DNA of 64,000 bases, taken from positions 6,342,608 to 6,406,607 of the forward strand of contig OU696580.1 of NCBI GenBank assembly GCA_916048095.2, given 5' to 3'. Position numbers and translations under genes: made by a program. The stretch comes from Sacculina carcini (Eukaryota; Arthropoda; Thecostraca; Sacculinidae). Below, one piece after another: positions 53,601-64,000 of this stretch (within the stretch, counting starts at the first letter, position 1; every line of letters begins with the position of its first letter). The notes under the pieces are model-generated. The model made no database searches, had not been told where the DNA came from, and was given only the letters and a program-made list of their open reading frames with translations.

Positions 53601-56600
53601 ACAACGCGGACAACGAAGGGCAAATAGCTGTGGACAAAACCATTAGTAAAATTATGTATACAAATATGGATGGCTTCCAGTCAGGTAAATTTGAACTGAT
53701 AGATTATCTTGAAGGAAATATTCCAGATATTGTGGCTATAACAGAATCAAAACTTAGGAAAGGTGTGGAAATATAAAACATATTCCGTGGACACTACCAA
53801 GTATACAGGAAGGACAGAGAGAAAAAACAAGGTGGGGGTGTACTGCTACTAGTTAAAAGAGGCAAAAAAGTTGACAAAGTAGAAACAGGTAAAGGAAAGG
53901 TGGAATTAGTAGGAATACGTGTCAGAAACGGCAACCAGTCTGTGTATTTGGCCGCAATATATGTGCCTCCAAAAACATCAGCCTGGGAAAATGATGAATA
54001 TATGACCCTAATGGATGAAACTATACAGGAGATTAGGAGAATTGTGAGAGAAAATAAAGATGTTATATTGATGGGTGATTTCAATTGCAAGGAGGTGGAC
54101 TGGGTGAACTGGGAATCAAATAGCGCATCTGACTCATGGGGAAGCAAATTGATGAACGTTGTATTGGAAAATCTATTGACTCAGTGCGTTACAAATTCAA
54201 CCAGAGTACGAGGAATTGATGAGCCTTCCATGCTGGACTTGGTTTTCACCAAAGATATTGACCTGATAGAACACATTGAGCATAAATGTCCGTTGGGAAA
54301 AAGTGACCACATGATATTAGACATACGAACAAGAATCAACGCAGCCAGTTCAAATATACATGGATACAGGGGTTTAAGGTACAATTACGCAAAAGCTGAT
54401 TGGAACGGTCTCAAAACTATTTTGCAAAGGCAGATTGGTCAGCATTGATACGCAAAGGAGACATACATGATAAGTATGATACACTAAAAAGTATATACAA
54501 TGAAGGAGTGAAACAATATGTTCCAGTTTTCAAAAACAGAACATCCAATAAAAATGGGTGGTTCAATCAAGAATGTGAAAAAGCGAAAAACCAAAGAGAA
54601 AAAGCCTGGAACAAGATGCGAAGAAGAAACACCAAATAAAATAGATTTAAATATAAAACTGCGAGAAATAACTACGTCCTAATTCGTCGACTGGAACAGC
54701 AAAAATATGAAAAGAATATACTAGAGAATTGTCACAATGAACCAAAGCGATTCTACAGGTATGTGAATAGTCGATTGAAGCAGAAAGTTTATATACAGAG
54801 TATGATTACGGAAAAAGGAGAAGTAGAGGATGAACAATCAATATGTGAGATACTGAACGAGAACTTTCAAAAAGTCTTTACTGAAGAGACTGAGTTTTTA
54901 TGTGAAGAGACGAGAACTAGAGAACATACAATGAATGAAATAGAGATCACCAGGAGTGAAGTTATGCATAGACTAGACAAACTGGATGGAAGGAAGTCCA
55001 TAGGACCAGATAACATATCTGGTGCCGTGCTGAAAGAGTGTAAAAACCAGCTATTAGAGCCAGTCTTTAATATACTGGAAGACAGTTTGAATACTGGGAG
55101 AATACCACAAGAATGGAGACAATCGTGGATCACACCGATACACAAAAGTGGTCCAAAGAATGATCCCTCAAATTACAGACCTGTGTCGCTTACGTGTATA
55201 CTCTGTAAGTTATGTGAGAGAATTATAAGTGATAGATGGATAAAATATTTGGAAAGGAACAATATATTGTCGCCAAATCAGTTTGGATTCAGACGAAATA
55301 AATCGTGTCAAACAAATTTGTGGAACTTTTATTCAAGAGTCAAGGAAATTTCACAGGAAAGAGAAAGATGGGTAGATTGTATATACATTGACATGAAGAA
55401 GGCGTTTGACAAGGTGCCATTGAAGAGGCTACTGTGGAAGTTGAAAAATGTTGGAGGAGTTGAAGCAGTACTACACAAATGGATGAGTTCTTACCTATCA
55501 AATCGAACCATGAGTACAAGTGTAAGAGGTGCAAGATCCGGTTGGAGAAAGGTAAAGAGTGGTGTCCCCCAAGGCTCAGTTCTTGGGCCGACAATGTTCT
55601 TGATATATGTCAATGATATATTTGAGGAAGTAGACTCATATGCTAGTTTGTTTGCCGACGACGCGAAATTGATGCGTCAAGTGAAAGATGAGAACGATTG
55701 TGAAGCCTTACAACATGACTTAGACAAGATACAGCAGTGGGCAATCAAATGGAAAATGGAGTTTAATTTGTCAAAGTGTCACACAATGAAAGTGGGAAAG
55801 AGCAAGTACAGACCAGGTTTCAAGTACCATTTGGGAGGGAAAGAATTGAAAGAGGTCATACAAGAAAAGGATTTAGGAATAATTTTTCAGGAAACACTTT
55901 CAAATGAGAAACACATCAATATAATAGTTGGTTCAGCTTACAAGACTATAGCTCAAATCAGAAATGTTTTCAACTACATGGATTTGGAAACATTGAAAAG
56001 ATTAATTATAGCCATAATAAGACCTAAATTGGAGTATGCCGAAAAATCTGGTCGCCGTATAAGAAAAAGGAAATAGCAAAACTAGAAAAAGTTCAACGAA
56101 TTGCCACAAAATTAATTCCGGAGTTGGAGAAATTGCCTTATAATGAGAGGTTAAAAAATTAGGTCTGATTACATTAGAAAAGAGGAGAGAACGAGGAGAT
56201 TTAATAGCAGTTTATAAGTATATGAAGGGAATAGATGAAATGGACAATTCAATGAAAGAATATATACAATCGGGAGGGAGAAGGGGACATAGTAAAAAAC
56301 TTGGAAAAAACAGATGTAGCAAGGATATAAAAAAATATAGTTTTCCCTTTCGATGTATAGATAAGTGGAACAGATTGAAGGAAGAAATAGTAGAAAGTAA
56401 AACGATAAGTTCATTCAAGGCCAAGCTAGATGAATATGGTTACTGAGACGGGACAGTCTGAGCCTTGCTCATCTCCCGTAACACCAACTCGGTGAGTACA
56501 CACACACAGATATAGATGAAAACGTGTGCGAGCGTGTGATGGGGACCTTCTATTGAAACATGCTGAAAAATCCGGCTCATTAAAATTATTCCACTAAACT

Positions 56601-59600
56601 GATATAAATTACACCGAGTACCGCCACGAAAGTGCACAAGTTCATAACAAAACAATGACGTCATACGATATCGGTATAAAATGACTGGTTTATTTATAAT
56701 CCAAGAACCTTGGAACAAATCAGTATCGAATTCAATACACAGGCATACACAGATGTTTTCAAATTGTGGCCAAGCATTGGATCATAACATAGAATTAATG
56801 ATTGTATGGCTATGTATTACCTATATGAATAAATTTGATTGGGAAAACTTAACTCTCCTTTCGTCCTTCTGGCTACGCTCATGGACAACACGACACCGAC
56901 ACATCTAAGAATTAACACAAACGCTTAGTGATTTATCATTAACAGCGCCTATTAGCTGGGGTATTTTGCAAGTATGTGTGATTAGGTGGAAATAAGAAGG
57001 TCAGTGTAGACAGCCGAGGACAATTGTATTGTTCTCGCTGGCTTTTGTTAAATTATAATTGAACTTGGGACTGACAATTATCAGTCCAAATTCTCAGAAG
57101 GTTTCTTAGACGAATTTTAGAATGCGACGTAGAACATTTGAATTGGCTAATCGCTCTAATCAATTGAATAAATTATAGCAGGTGTATCAAACAAATATTT
57201 TCTAGCGGCCCGCCAAAAAAACAACAAACCAAAAAGAATCAGACATCATATCACATTTTATATTTACTAATTTATGCACTACGTATTTTCATACTAATTA
57301 AGTAGCTTACTAAATAATTTATCATGTTCTCTCAAGTGATATCTTAATATGCTGAAGACTATCAAGTTGGCAAAAGCTATCGAATTGTTTTTTATTGTTA
57401 TAATTATGTTTAATTCGGTTCTCGTGTTAATTCTATTGGATAAAATTGGACCAATGTTGTCAATATGTGTGTGCGTGTGTGTGTATGTGTGTGTGTATGT
57501 GTGTGTATGTGTGTGTGTATGTGTGAAATACACTTGAAATGCTCATGGTCGGAATTCTTGGGGAGCTCAACATATTTTCAGCCCCTCCAAGCAGCCCCTC
57601 CTGGCTTCGCCACTGATAACCTACCTTTCTATGTTGGTTTCGTTCTAGCTTATACCAGCTGATCTGGGCGGCGGGATTAGCACTGACTTGACACGATAGT
57701 GTCGCCCTCTGCCCGCCATCAGCCGAAACATCAACAGGCTCGGCAACAAACCGCGGCAGATCTGAACACCGCACACAATGACACATTGGCACATTGACAC
57801 ATTGACACAATGACACATTGACACAATGACACAATGACACACTGACACATTGACACACTGACACATTGACACATTGAGACAACGACACACTGGCACAATG
57901 ACACAATAACACAATGATACAATGTCACATTGACAGAATGAAACGATGCCACAATGACATAATGACACAATGACACAATGACACAATGACACAATGACAC
58001 ATTGACACAATGTCACAATGACACACTGGCACAATGACACAATGCCACAATGATACACTCACACAATGACACAATGACACACTGGCACAATGACACAATG
58101 ACACAATAACACAATGACACAATGACACAATGGCACAATATAACACAATGACACAATGACACAATGGCACAATAACACACTGAAACAATAACCCAATGAC
58201 AACATGACACAATGACACACTGACACGCTGAAATAATGACACAATGACACAATGACACAATGACACAATAACACAATGACACAATGACACAATGGCACAA
58301 TAACACAATGACACAATGACACAATGGCACAATAACACACTGAAACAATAACACAATGACAACATGACACAATGACACACTGACACAATGCCACACTGAC
58401 ACAATGACACACTGACGCACTGACATAATGACACAATGGCACAATGACATAATGACACAATGACACACTGACACAATGCCACAATGACACACTGACACAA
58501 TGACACAATGACACACTGACACGCTGACATAATGACACAATGACACAATGACACAATGACACAATGACACACTGACACAATGCCACAATGACACAATGAC
58601 ATAATGACACAATGCAATAATGACACAATGACACAATGACACAATGACACAATGCCACAATGACACAATGACACAATGACACAATGACACAATGACACAA
58701 TGACACAATGACACCATGCCACAATGACACAATGGCACAATCTCACAATAACACAATGACTCAATCCCATAATCCCACAATAACACAATGACACAATAAC
58801 ACAATAACACACTGACACAATGCCACAATGACACAATGACATAATGACACAATGCCACAATGACACAATGACATAATGACACAATGAAATAATGACACAA
58901 TGACACAATGACACACTGACACACTGACATAATGACACAATGACACAATGACATAATGACACAATGGCACAATAACACAATGACACAATGACACAATGGC
59001 ACAATAACACACTGAAACAATAACACAATGACAACATGACACAATGACACACTGACACAATGCCACAATGACACACTGACACAATGACACACTGACGCAC
59101 TGACATAATGACACAATGGCACAATGACATAATGACACAATGACACACTGACACAATGCCACAATGACACACTGACACAATGACACAATGACACACTGAC
59201 ACGCTGACATAATGACACAATGACACAATGACACAATGACACAATGACACACTGACACAATGCCACAATGACACAATGACATAATGACACAATGCAATAA
59301 TAACACAATAACACAATGACACAATGACACAATGACACAATGACACAATGACACAATGACACAATGACACCATGCCACAATGACACCATGCCACAATGAC
59401 ACAATGGCACAATCTCACAATAACACAATGACTCAATCCCATAATCCCACAATAACACAATGACACAATAACACAATAACACACTGACACAATGCCACAA
59501 TGACACAATGACATAATGACACAATGCCACAATGACACAATGACATAATGACACAATGAAATAATGACACAATGACACAATGACACACTGACACAATGAC

Positions 59601-60286
59601 ACAATGACACAATGACACCATGACACAATGACACCATGCCACAATGACACAATGACACAATGACACCATGCCACAATGACACAATGGCACAATGACACAA
59701 TGGCACAATCTCACAATAACACAATGACACAATCCCATAATCCCACAATAACACAATAACACAATAACACAATAACACAATGACACAATGACACATTGAC
59801 ATAATGACACAATGACATAATGCCACAATGACACAATGAAATAATGACACAATGAAATAATGACACAATGACACAATGACACAATGACACACTGACACGC
59901 TGACATAATGACACAATGACATAATGACACAATGACACAATGACACAATGACACAATGACACACTGACACACTGACACAATGACACAATGACACACTGAC
60001 ACAGTGACACAATGACACAATGACACACTGACACAATGACACAATGACACACTGACATAATGACACAATGACACACTGACACAATGACACAATGACACAA
60101 TGACACAATGACACACTGACACAATACTTGAAGTTGCACGCGCTGGCTGCCTGTTCCTACTGAGCTAGTCACGTGACAGCTAATATTGGCTTGGTGCAGC
60201 TCGCGACCCACTGATAACAGCTGCAGCTGTTGTCGCCAGCTTTCAGCCACCGGCTGCTCGTTGATTGTCCAGCTGTACGTCAGCTG

Positions 60287-60341
<55 letters not shown>

Positions 60342-62387
60342 ACACACACATACATATGCTCTCTTTTACGCACAAGAGCTACGATAACCTATAATTAACA
60401 GGTTTAACCCATTACTTCCAATACTTTTATTGAGTACAACACTTTTATATTATCAGTTTTGAGTATCAATTAATTTAAAACATTTTTTTATATTGCGTTA
60501 ATATAAAAGAAATGTTCCTAATAAATATATCCCAGTGACTGAATATGTGTTGATATAAACAAGAAAACTACAAATTATTGTCATTTTTAAGTGATCGCAT
60601 ATGAGATCAATAATTCTACTTTGAGCAATTGTAGTTTTATTTCATATCTTTCGAACTGTATTTTCTGACAATTTTTCTATCATTTTCAACTGAAAAACCC
60701 TGACCTAATTGGGTCGAATTCGTCGATTTTTAACTTTCATGAATATGAACGTGTAACTTTGACTATATTTTCAATTATAAATCATTTGCAAGGCAATGTA
60801 ATTTAGGTGGATTAGGTGGATATATATTGTTCGTTAGCTAGTTGATTCAATATTAATTATTTTCCTCCATTTTGTGATGAACCCTAAGCTTTTCACCATG
60901 TTCATTGGTCTTCAAATTATAGATAAATACATTAAAATTAAATATAAGAAATTAGGCTCAAACCTTCAATATGTTGCTATTTTTGTGGTAGTTATGTAAC
61001 ACTTACGTCTTATCAATATTTAATTAAAAAATATCAATTGAATTATCACAAAACTAGGCACCTCGCGATGTTTTGACTCACATTGTCACCTGGGTGCGTT
61101 TCAGCTTCGCACCACAGGCTCACATTGTCATACTCCACCACACGCGGGTGCGAAGGCTCCACTGACACTATGGGTGCGAATGAAACCATTAAGCGCGCGC
61201 TAACACTACGCTTAGGTGCCAAAACTGCGGCATCTCCGATAGAGCACGTGATTGATGAATTGTGGTACCTCCGCTGAATAAAGAGGTATAGAATTGATTG
61301 CACCACGGGTGTGAGTCCATCAGATAGTGTGTGTTGTCTGGTTGTGATGTTGGTGCGAATGACAGTTGTTGTGTCGTTGACAAGTGTCAAACTCCACTCT
61401 ATCTGTCATTAATACACAAACAAACACACACACACACACACATACAAATACAAATTATTTGTTTTTCAGTGGTTCTCAACCATTTTCAGTGTTTGCATAA
61501 ATTTTAAATTTAGCAGTCAGCTTTTTGCACCTTTTTGGATTGTCGTGTTTTTTTGCAACTGTATTGTGTCATTAGAAAAATGGATTTATATATATATCTC
61601 CTCGTGCACTGTTTGAGAGAATTAAGCAAGACGTTTTTTCAAAGAATATTAAAAAACATAGGCGACATATATTTTTTTAAATTTTCACTGGAAACCTCGC
61701 ACCTATTAGAAACCAAACTGGCACCTTCGGTTGAGAACCACTGGTGTACGTAAACACGTAAGCATTAAACGTATGCTTGAATTGAATTAATCTTTATATT
61801 TAACCATTGATATCAACCTTAATCCTTATATTTCAGCAATGATATAATCCTTAATCCTTAATGCTTATATTTCAGCATTGATATAATCCTTAATCCTTAA
61901 TCCTAATATTTCAGCATTGATATAATACTTAATCCTTAATCTTTATATTTCAGCATTGATATAATCCTTAATCCTCATATTTCAGCATTGATATAATCCT
62001 TAATCCTTAATCCTTATATTTCAGCATTGATATAATCCTTAATCCTTAATCGTTATATTTCAGCATTGATATAATCCTTAATCCTTAATCCTTATATTTC
62101 AGCATTGATATAATCCTTAATCCTTATATTTCAGCATTGATATAATCCTTAATCCTTATATTTCAGCATTGATATAATCCTTAATCGTTATATTTCAGCA
62201 TTGATATACATTTTCAATTGAAACGTTGGTGCACTCAAGTTAGTTGTCTACCTGAGGCAAGGGATTGGCTCCATGACAGGTGCACTCAAAACGGGTCACG
62301 TGACCAGCCAGAGCAGTGACGTCACCGCTGGGTCGCAGGGTGACCCGGTCAGGAGGAACCAACACGGTCAACCAGGCGTCACGTGAC
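50437..62387 (-). CDS. kirrel: Kirrel/Neph/roughest-like Ig-superfamily adhesion receptor (5'-partial, 9 exons, 575 aa)
   Basis: Exons (minus) 62387-62252, 61402-61082, 60283-60121, 57761-57625, 52983-52704, 51964-51806, 51641-51501, 51169-50991 and 50649-50437 join in phase. Visible are the end of one Ig domain (LTVLVPP), about four further Ig domains with cysteine pairs (for example FECTC, SLWCEAETHP, ATLSCQVSANP, VDLQCSV and VYNCTFWNSRG), one transmembrane segment (VLVLSVCGACGVLLLATGAA), and a cytosolic tail with PPPPSY (WW-domain ligand) and C-terminal THV (class I PDZ ligand). The YNCTxWNS motif of the last Ig and the terminal THV are typical of Kirrel/Neph proteins. These mediate selective cell adhesion in synapses, muscle precursors and filtration slits and bind PDZ scaffolds. 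The signal peptide and the rest of Ig1 lie beyond the window's right edge or were not found. Confidence 0.85.
50650..50990. other. Kirrel-like intron 8
   Basis: It contains a hAT-like end CAGTGGTTTTCAACCC at 50704 related to the MITE at 61468. The rest is AT-rich. Confidence 0.55.
50991..51169 (-). CDS. kirrel: Kirrel-like exon 8: cytosolic tail
   Basis: Acceptor GATCCAG|GC restores the split Gly codon. It encodes AYAQAVAVDTYSCVSDRSSS and RQLRNSSYFE. Donor TTCGAG|GTGAAA. There is no domain homology; placement rests on splice phase and composition. Confidence 0.7.
51310..51440 (-). mobile_element. SINE-like repeat, copy 4
   Basis: Reverse-complement copy of the 18.2-kb repeat (AGTAGCATGGAATGAGTGTA, CACTATTACCACCCTGCAGT), with an ATTATTATTACTATTAATTA end. 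It lies in Kirrel-like intron 7. Confidence 0.75.
51501..51641 (-). CDS. kirrel: Kirrel-like exon 7: transmembrane segment
   Basis: It encodes SVLVLSVCGACGVLLLATGA, ALWVMF and the stop-transfer GRRRHR. Acceptor GTGTTAG|GC, donor GAGAAG|GTACGA, phase 1 both ends. Confidence 0.88.
51806..51964 (-). CDS. kirrel: Kirrel-like exon 6: last Ig domain, second half
   Basis: It encodes VTSRLVIESVLPQHFGVYNC and TFWNSRGIGSDIVLL. YNCTFWNS closely fits the final Ig of Kirrel/Neph proteins. Acceptor CTTTCAG|AC, donor ACCA|GTAAGA. Confidence 0.9.
51965..52703. other. Kirrel-like intron 5
   Basis: Mixed-composition DNA with no recognised repeat. The GC-richer part near 52440-52600 has no conserved coding signal that I can support. 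Confidence 0.5.
52704..52983 (-). CDS. kirrel: Kirrel-like exon 5: end of one Ig and start of the last
   Basis: It encodes VTVRVGLDTVGVYECRVTAA and SSPVYASVGDRVDLQCSV with NWYMY. Acceptor TGCGCAG|ATG, donor CAACG|GTCAGT. Confidence 0.9.
53345..56500 (+). mobile_element. AC-flanked LINE family, copy 3 (near full length, inactive)
   Basis: Two overlapping frames are visible. An ORF1 remnant (53370-53588) ends QKYTWRYVNGRIRKWYKKLE. ORF2 (from ATG 53567) has an APE endonuclease (GDFN, LDLVFT, KSDHMILDIR) and RT (YIDMKKAFDKVP, SGVPQGSVLGP, FADDAKL). ORF2 is broken by in-frame stops at about 53774 and 54637 and by shifts near 54415 and 56040. The 3' tail ends CTCGGTGAGTACACACACAC. (AC)n lies directly on the left as well. 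It is antisense to the Kirrel-like gene. Clade is CR1/jockey-like; I cannot place it further. Confidence 0.9.
54763..56076 (+). pseudogene. reverse transcriptase region of the AC-flanked LINE
   Basis: 437 open codons contain the RT palm and fingers: ISGAVLKECKNQLLEPVF, WITPIHKSGPKNDPSNYRPV, QFGFRRNKSCQTNL and the catalytic FADD. The frame is lost near 56040, and the remaining C-terminus (56222-56446) reads KKYSFPFRCIDKWNRLKEE. Confidence 0.9.
57625..57761 (-). CDS. kirrel: Kirrel-like exon 4: Ig domain, first half
   Basis: It encodes LPRFVAEPVDVSADGGQRAT, LSCQVSANPAAQISWYK and ERNQHRK. Acceptor GTTCAG|AT completes the codon begun in exon 3 (Tyr). Donor AGAAAG|GTAGGT. Confidence 0.9.
57775..60120. 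repeat. 2.3-kb decanucleotide satellite, Kirrel-like intron 3
   Basis: The array fills the whole intron. The basic unit is ACAATGACAC, with ACACTGACAC, ATAATGACAC and ACAATGCCAC variants. Longer blocks recur: CACAATCTCACAATAACACA occurs near 58738, 59408 and 59706. All minus-strand frames lack stops for long distances, giving meaningless SLCHCVIV-type proteins. Confidence 0.95.
60121..60283 (-). CDS. kirrel: Kirrel-like exon 3: Ig domain, second half
   Basis: It encodes LTYSWTINEQPVAESWR, LHQANISCHVTSSVGTGSQR and VQLQVL. Acceptor GCTCAG|CTG. The phase-consistent donor is TTGT|GTCAGT, which is the first bases of the satellite. Confidence 0.85.
60284..61081. other. Kirrel-like intron 2
   Basis: (AC)n at about 60288-60352 next to the acceptor. 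The rest is AT-rich without recognised content. Confidence 0.6.
61082..61402 (-). CDS. kirrel: Kirrel-like exon 2: Ig domains
   Basis: 107 codons: IEWSLTLVNDTTTVIRTN, YHNSSITCSIGDAAVL, VSFAPIVSVEPSHPRVVEYD and NVSLWCEAETHPGDN. There are several N-x-S/T glycosylation sites. Acceptor ATGACAG|ATA, donor CAAT|GTGAGT. Confidence 0.9.
61403..62251. other. Kirrel-like intron 1 (of those visible)
   Basis: It holds a hAT MITE (61468-61745) and a minisatellite of about 31-37 bp units (TCCTTAATCCTTATATTTCA plus GCATTGATATAA, about 61795-62205, roughly a dozen copies). Confidence 0.85.
61468..61745. mobile_element. hAT-type MITE
   Basis: The termini CAGTGGTTCTCAACC and GGTTGAGAACCACTG are perfect inverted repeats of a common hAT type. 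The interior is AT-rich and non-coding. Confidence 0.8.
62252..62387 (-). CDS. kirrel: Kirrel-like exon 1 of those visible: Ig1 end and Ig2 start
   Basis: It encodes SRDAWLTVLVPPDRVTLRPS, then GHVTRFECTCHGANPLPQ. Acceptor GTGTTAG|G shows that at least one upstream exon exists. Donor CCTCAG|GTAGAC. Confidence 0.88.
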
Positions 62388-62429
62388 CTAACACACACAC
62401 ACACATACACATACATACACACACATATT

Positions 62430-62770
62430 AAAGAGTCTTGGCTTGAAGACACTGCAAGAACGGAGAGAGGAGATTTAATAGCCGTTTTCAATTATTTAAA
62501 TGAGTATGACACAGGATTTGAAATTTCGGAATACAAAAAAAAGATGGAAGACGAGGGCACAACAGGAAACTAAAGAAAACGAGATGTCGCAGCGACTTGA
62601 GGAAATATGGCTTCCCGTTTAGGTGCATTACCAAGTGGAATTATTTAAGCAATGATGTTGTGGCGGCCCCAACCATAAGTTCCTTTAAGTCGTTGCTGAA
62701 TAAATGTGGCAATTGAGACGGGACAGCTCGAGCCATGCTCATCTCCCGTAAACTCAACTCGGTGAGAACA
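62430..62770 (+). mobile_element. AC-flanked LINE family, copy 4 (3' end only)
   Basis: Remnants RTERGDLIAVFNYLNEYDTG and the tail ending AACTCGGTGAGAACACAC. (AC)n lies immediately to the left (62392-62426), and ACACAGAGACACAC to the right. Confidence 0.9.
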
Positions 62771-63737
62771 CACAGAGACACACTTAATTATCCCAAAAGT
62801 AGTAAATTAATGAAAATATATAGGCAATAATGAGGAAACAGAAATATAAATAACACATGCAAATAAATAAAAGCGAAAAACGAAACTGAAAAAAATATAT
62901 AGTAACTGTAAAAAGTGAAAATAGCAATAAAACTATAGAAGAAATTTAAAATAAGAAAGAATACAAAGTGGACTAAAAACCAAAAAATATGAAATATAAA
63001 ATTATTGGTAAATTGTAGTGAATTATTCCGAAATAATGTGCCATTTTTCTATAGACTACTGCTGCATTTGAAAAAGACTCGCAGCAAACAGCTTTAACAA
63101 GCTGTTTAATGACCGGTAAAAAAGCCAAATATCATAATTCACAAATCTCAAATAACCAGGTGTATTAGAACAACTACAATATCCAGAATTGGAAAAAAAC
63201 AAAATGAAGGAGTATTATGACCAAAGCGATTTCACAATTGCAACGGCGAAGATGAATATTGAAAGCTTTAATATATACTCAAATCTGCATATTATTATTA
63301 TAGCACAAAACAAACCAGGTAGTGCAGGAAGAGCGCATGTGTCAAATAAATGTAGCATGTAACATCTACCATTCACTTTGTCCATAGAATATTGATGGAA
63401 AACTGGAAGACACAAGCACACACAAATACACAAAAATACACACACAAACGCACGCACACACACACACATAAGCATACACATTATATTGTATTGTAGTGTT
63501 GTTAATTTGTGTACACGTTTGTAAATATATTTGTTTGTGATAACAAATAAAAAAACATACACTCAAACACACATACACACTAACACACTGACACACAAAT
63601 AGACACACATACACAAACACACACATACACACAAATACAAAAACACACACAGACATATACACACACACACACTCATAGGCACACACACAAACACACACAC
63701 GCACAGACACACACACACACACAAACACACACACATA

Positions 63738-63771
<34 letters not shown>

Positions 63772-64000
63772 TGCACACACACACAGACACACACACACAT
63801 ACAAACACACATACACACATAGAAGCTTACAAACAAGTGTATGCACATACACGCTCTGGTATGCAGAGAGAGACTGCAGAACATCAAAAGCTAGATTGCA
63901 TATATTGGCAAACAGCATATCAACCAGTTGAGCTGTGCAACAACAAATTCTGCAGCCAAGCGCGCGTGTATGTGTTTATGTGTGTGTGTGTGTATGTACT
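62771..64000. other. right edge, upstream part of the Kirrel-like gene
   Basis: AT-rich to about 63400. Then (AC)n-rich DNA (about 63415-63470 and 63555-63840) surrounds a LINE/SINE-like tail near 63480-63555. No further Kirrel-like exon was found. Confidence 0.55.

Larger units (their letters stand above)
52984..57624. other. Kirrel-like intron 4
   Basis: It holds the near-full-length AC-flanked LINE (53345-56500), AT-rich DNA, a (TG)n at about 57464-57525 and a partial MITE (about 57530-57617). Confidence 0.75.

Noticed and set aside
57925-60122. Very long minus-strand reading frames (up to 729 codons) of Ser/Leu/Cys/His/Val/Ile repeats
   Set aside because: They are translations of the ACAATGACAC satellite, whose minus strand happens to lack stop codons. 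There is no independent coding signal.
60121-60128. A reading-phase break between Kirrel-like exons 3 and 4
   Set aside because: The first donor considered (CAA|GTATTG) breaks phase. Moving to TTGT|GTCAGT seven bases on restores phase and gives a normal Ig linker (VLY-LPRF).

Overview
The window is animal nuclear DNA, probably from an invertebrate. Its genes are cut into small exons by GT-AG introns, and the products are metazoan (atlastin, LRRC58, a Kirrel/Neph-type adhesion receptor, a rhodopsin-like GPCR). The CBM39 domains point to an invertebrate, most simply a protostome. It is packed with (AC/TG)n tracts, minisatellites and retrotransposon debris. I cannot name the phylum from sequence alone. 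There are no bacterial-type operons, no CRISPR array, and no tRNA or rRNA that I could recognise.

Layout. (1) About 1.1-14.4 kb, plus strand: a ten-exon gene whose exons join in phase to a 547-residue secreted protein with a signal peptide, two CBM39 beta-1,3-glucan-binding domains, a linker and a complete trypsin-type protease domain. This is the main discovery candidate. Its sixth intron holds a 7.3-kb Ty3/gypsy-like element, itself split by a LINE. (2) 23.6-15.2 kb, minus strand: a complete ten-exon atlastin gene (534 aa), tail-to-tail with the protease gene. (3) 35.2-26.3 kb, minus strand: a complete six-exon LRRC58 gene (373 aa). The DNA just past its stop codon, its presumed 3' UTR, is a 0.9-kb minisatellite. 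(4) 35.2-43.7 kb: a transposon graveyard. (5) 44.9-43.7 kb, minus strand: an uninterrupted rhodopsin-type GPCR reading frame (393 aa). (6) 44.9-50.4 kb: repeats, including a roughly 0.74-kb palindrome, two hammerhead-ribozyme-like cores and a decayed LINE. (7) 62.4-50.4 kb, minus strand: the last nine exons of a Kirrel/Neph/roughest-like receptor (575 aa visible, 5' end outside the window). It ends in a PPxY motif and a C-terminal PDZ ligand. Its introns hold a decayed LINE and a 2.3-kb decanucleotide satellite.

The five genes do not form an obvious pathway. What links the region is its mobile DNA. One LINE family appears four times, each copy in the same orientation and embedded in an (AC)n tract. 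Other LINE relics carry (TG)n tracts in their 3' regions. MITE-like and SINE-like families recur on both strands.

Exon boundaries were derived by hand from consensus splice sites, reading-phase continuity and family resemblance. Each complete gene closes in phase from ATG to stop. No alignment or database search was possible.
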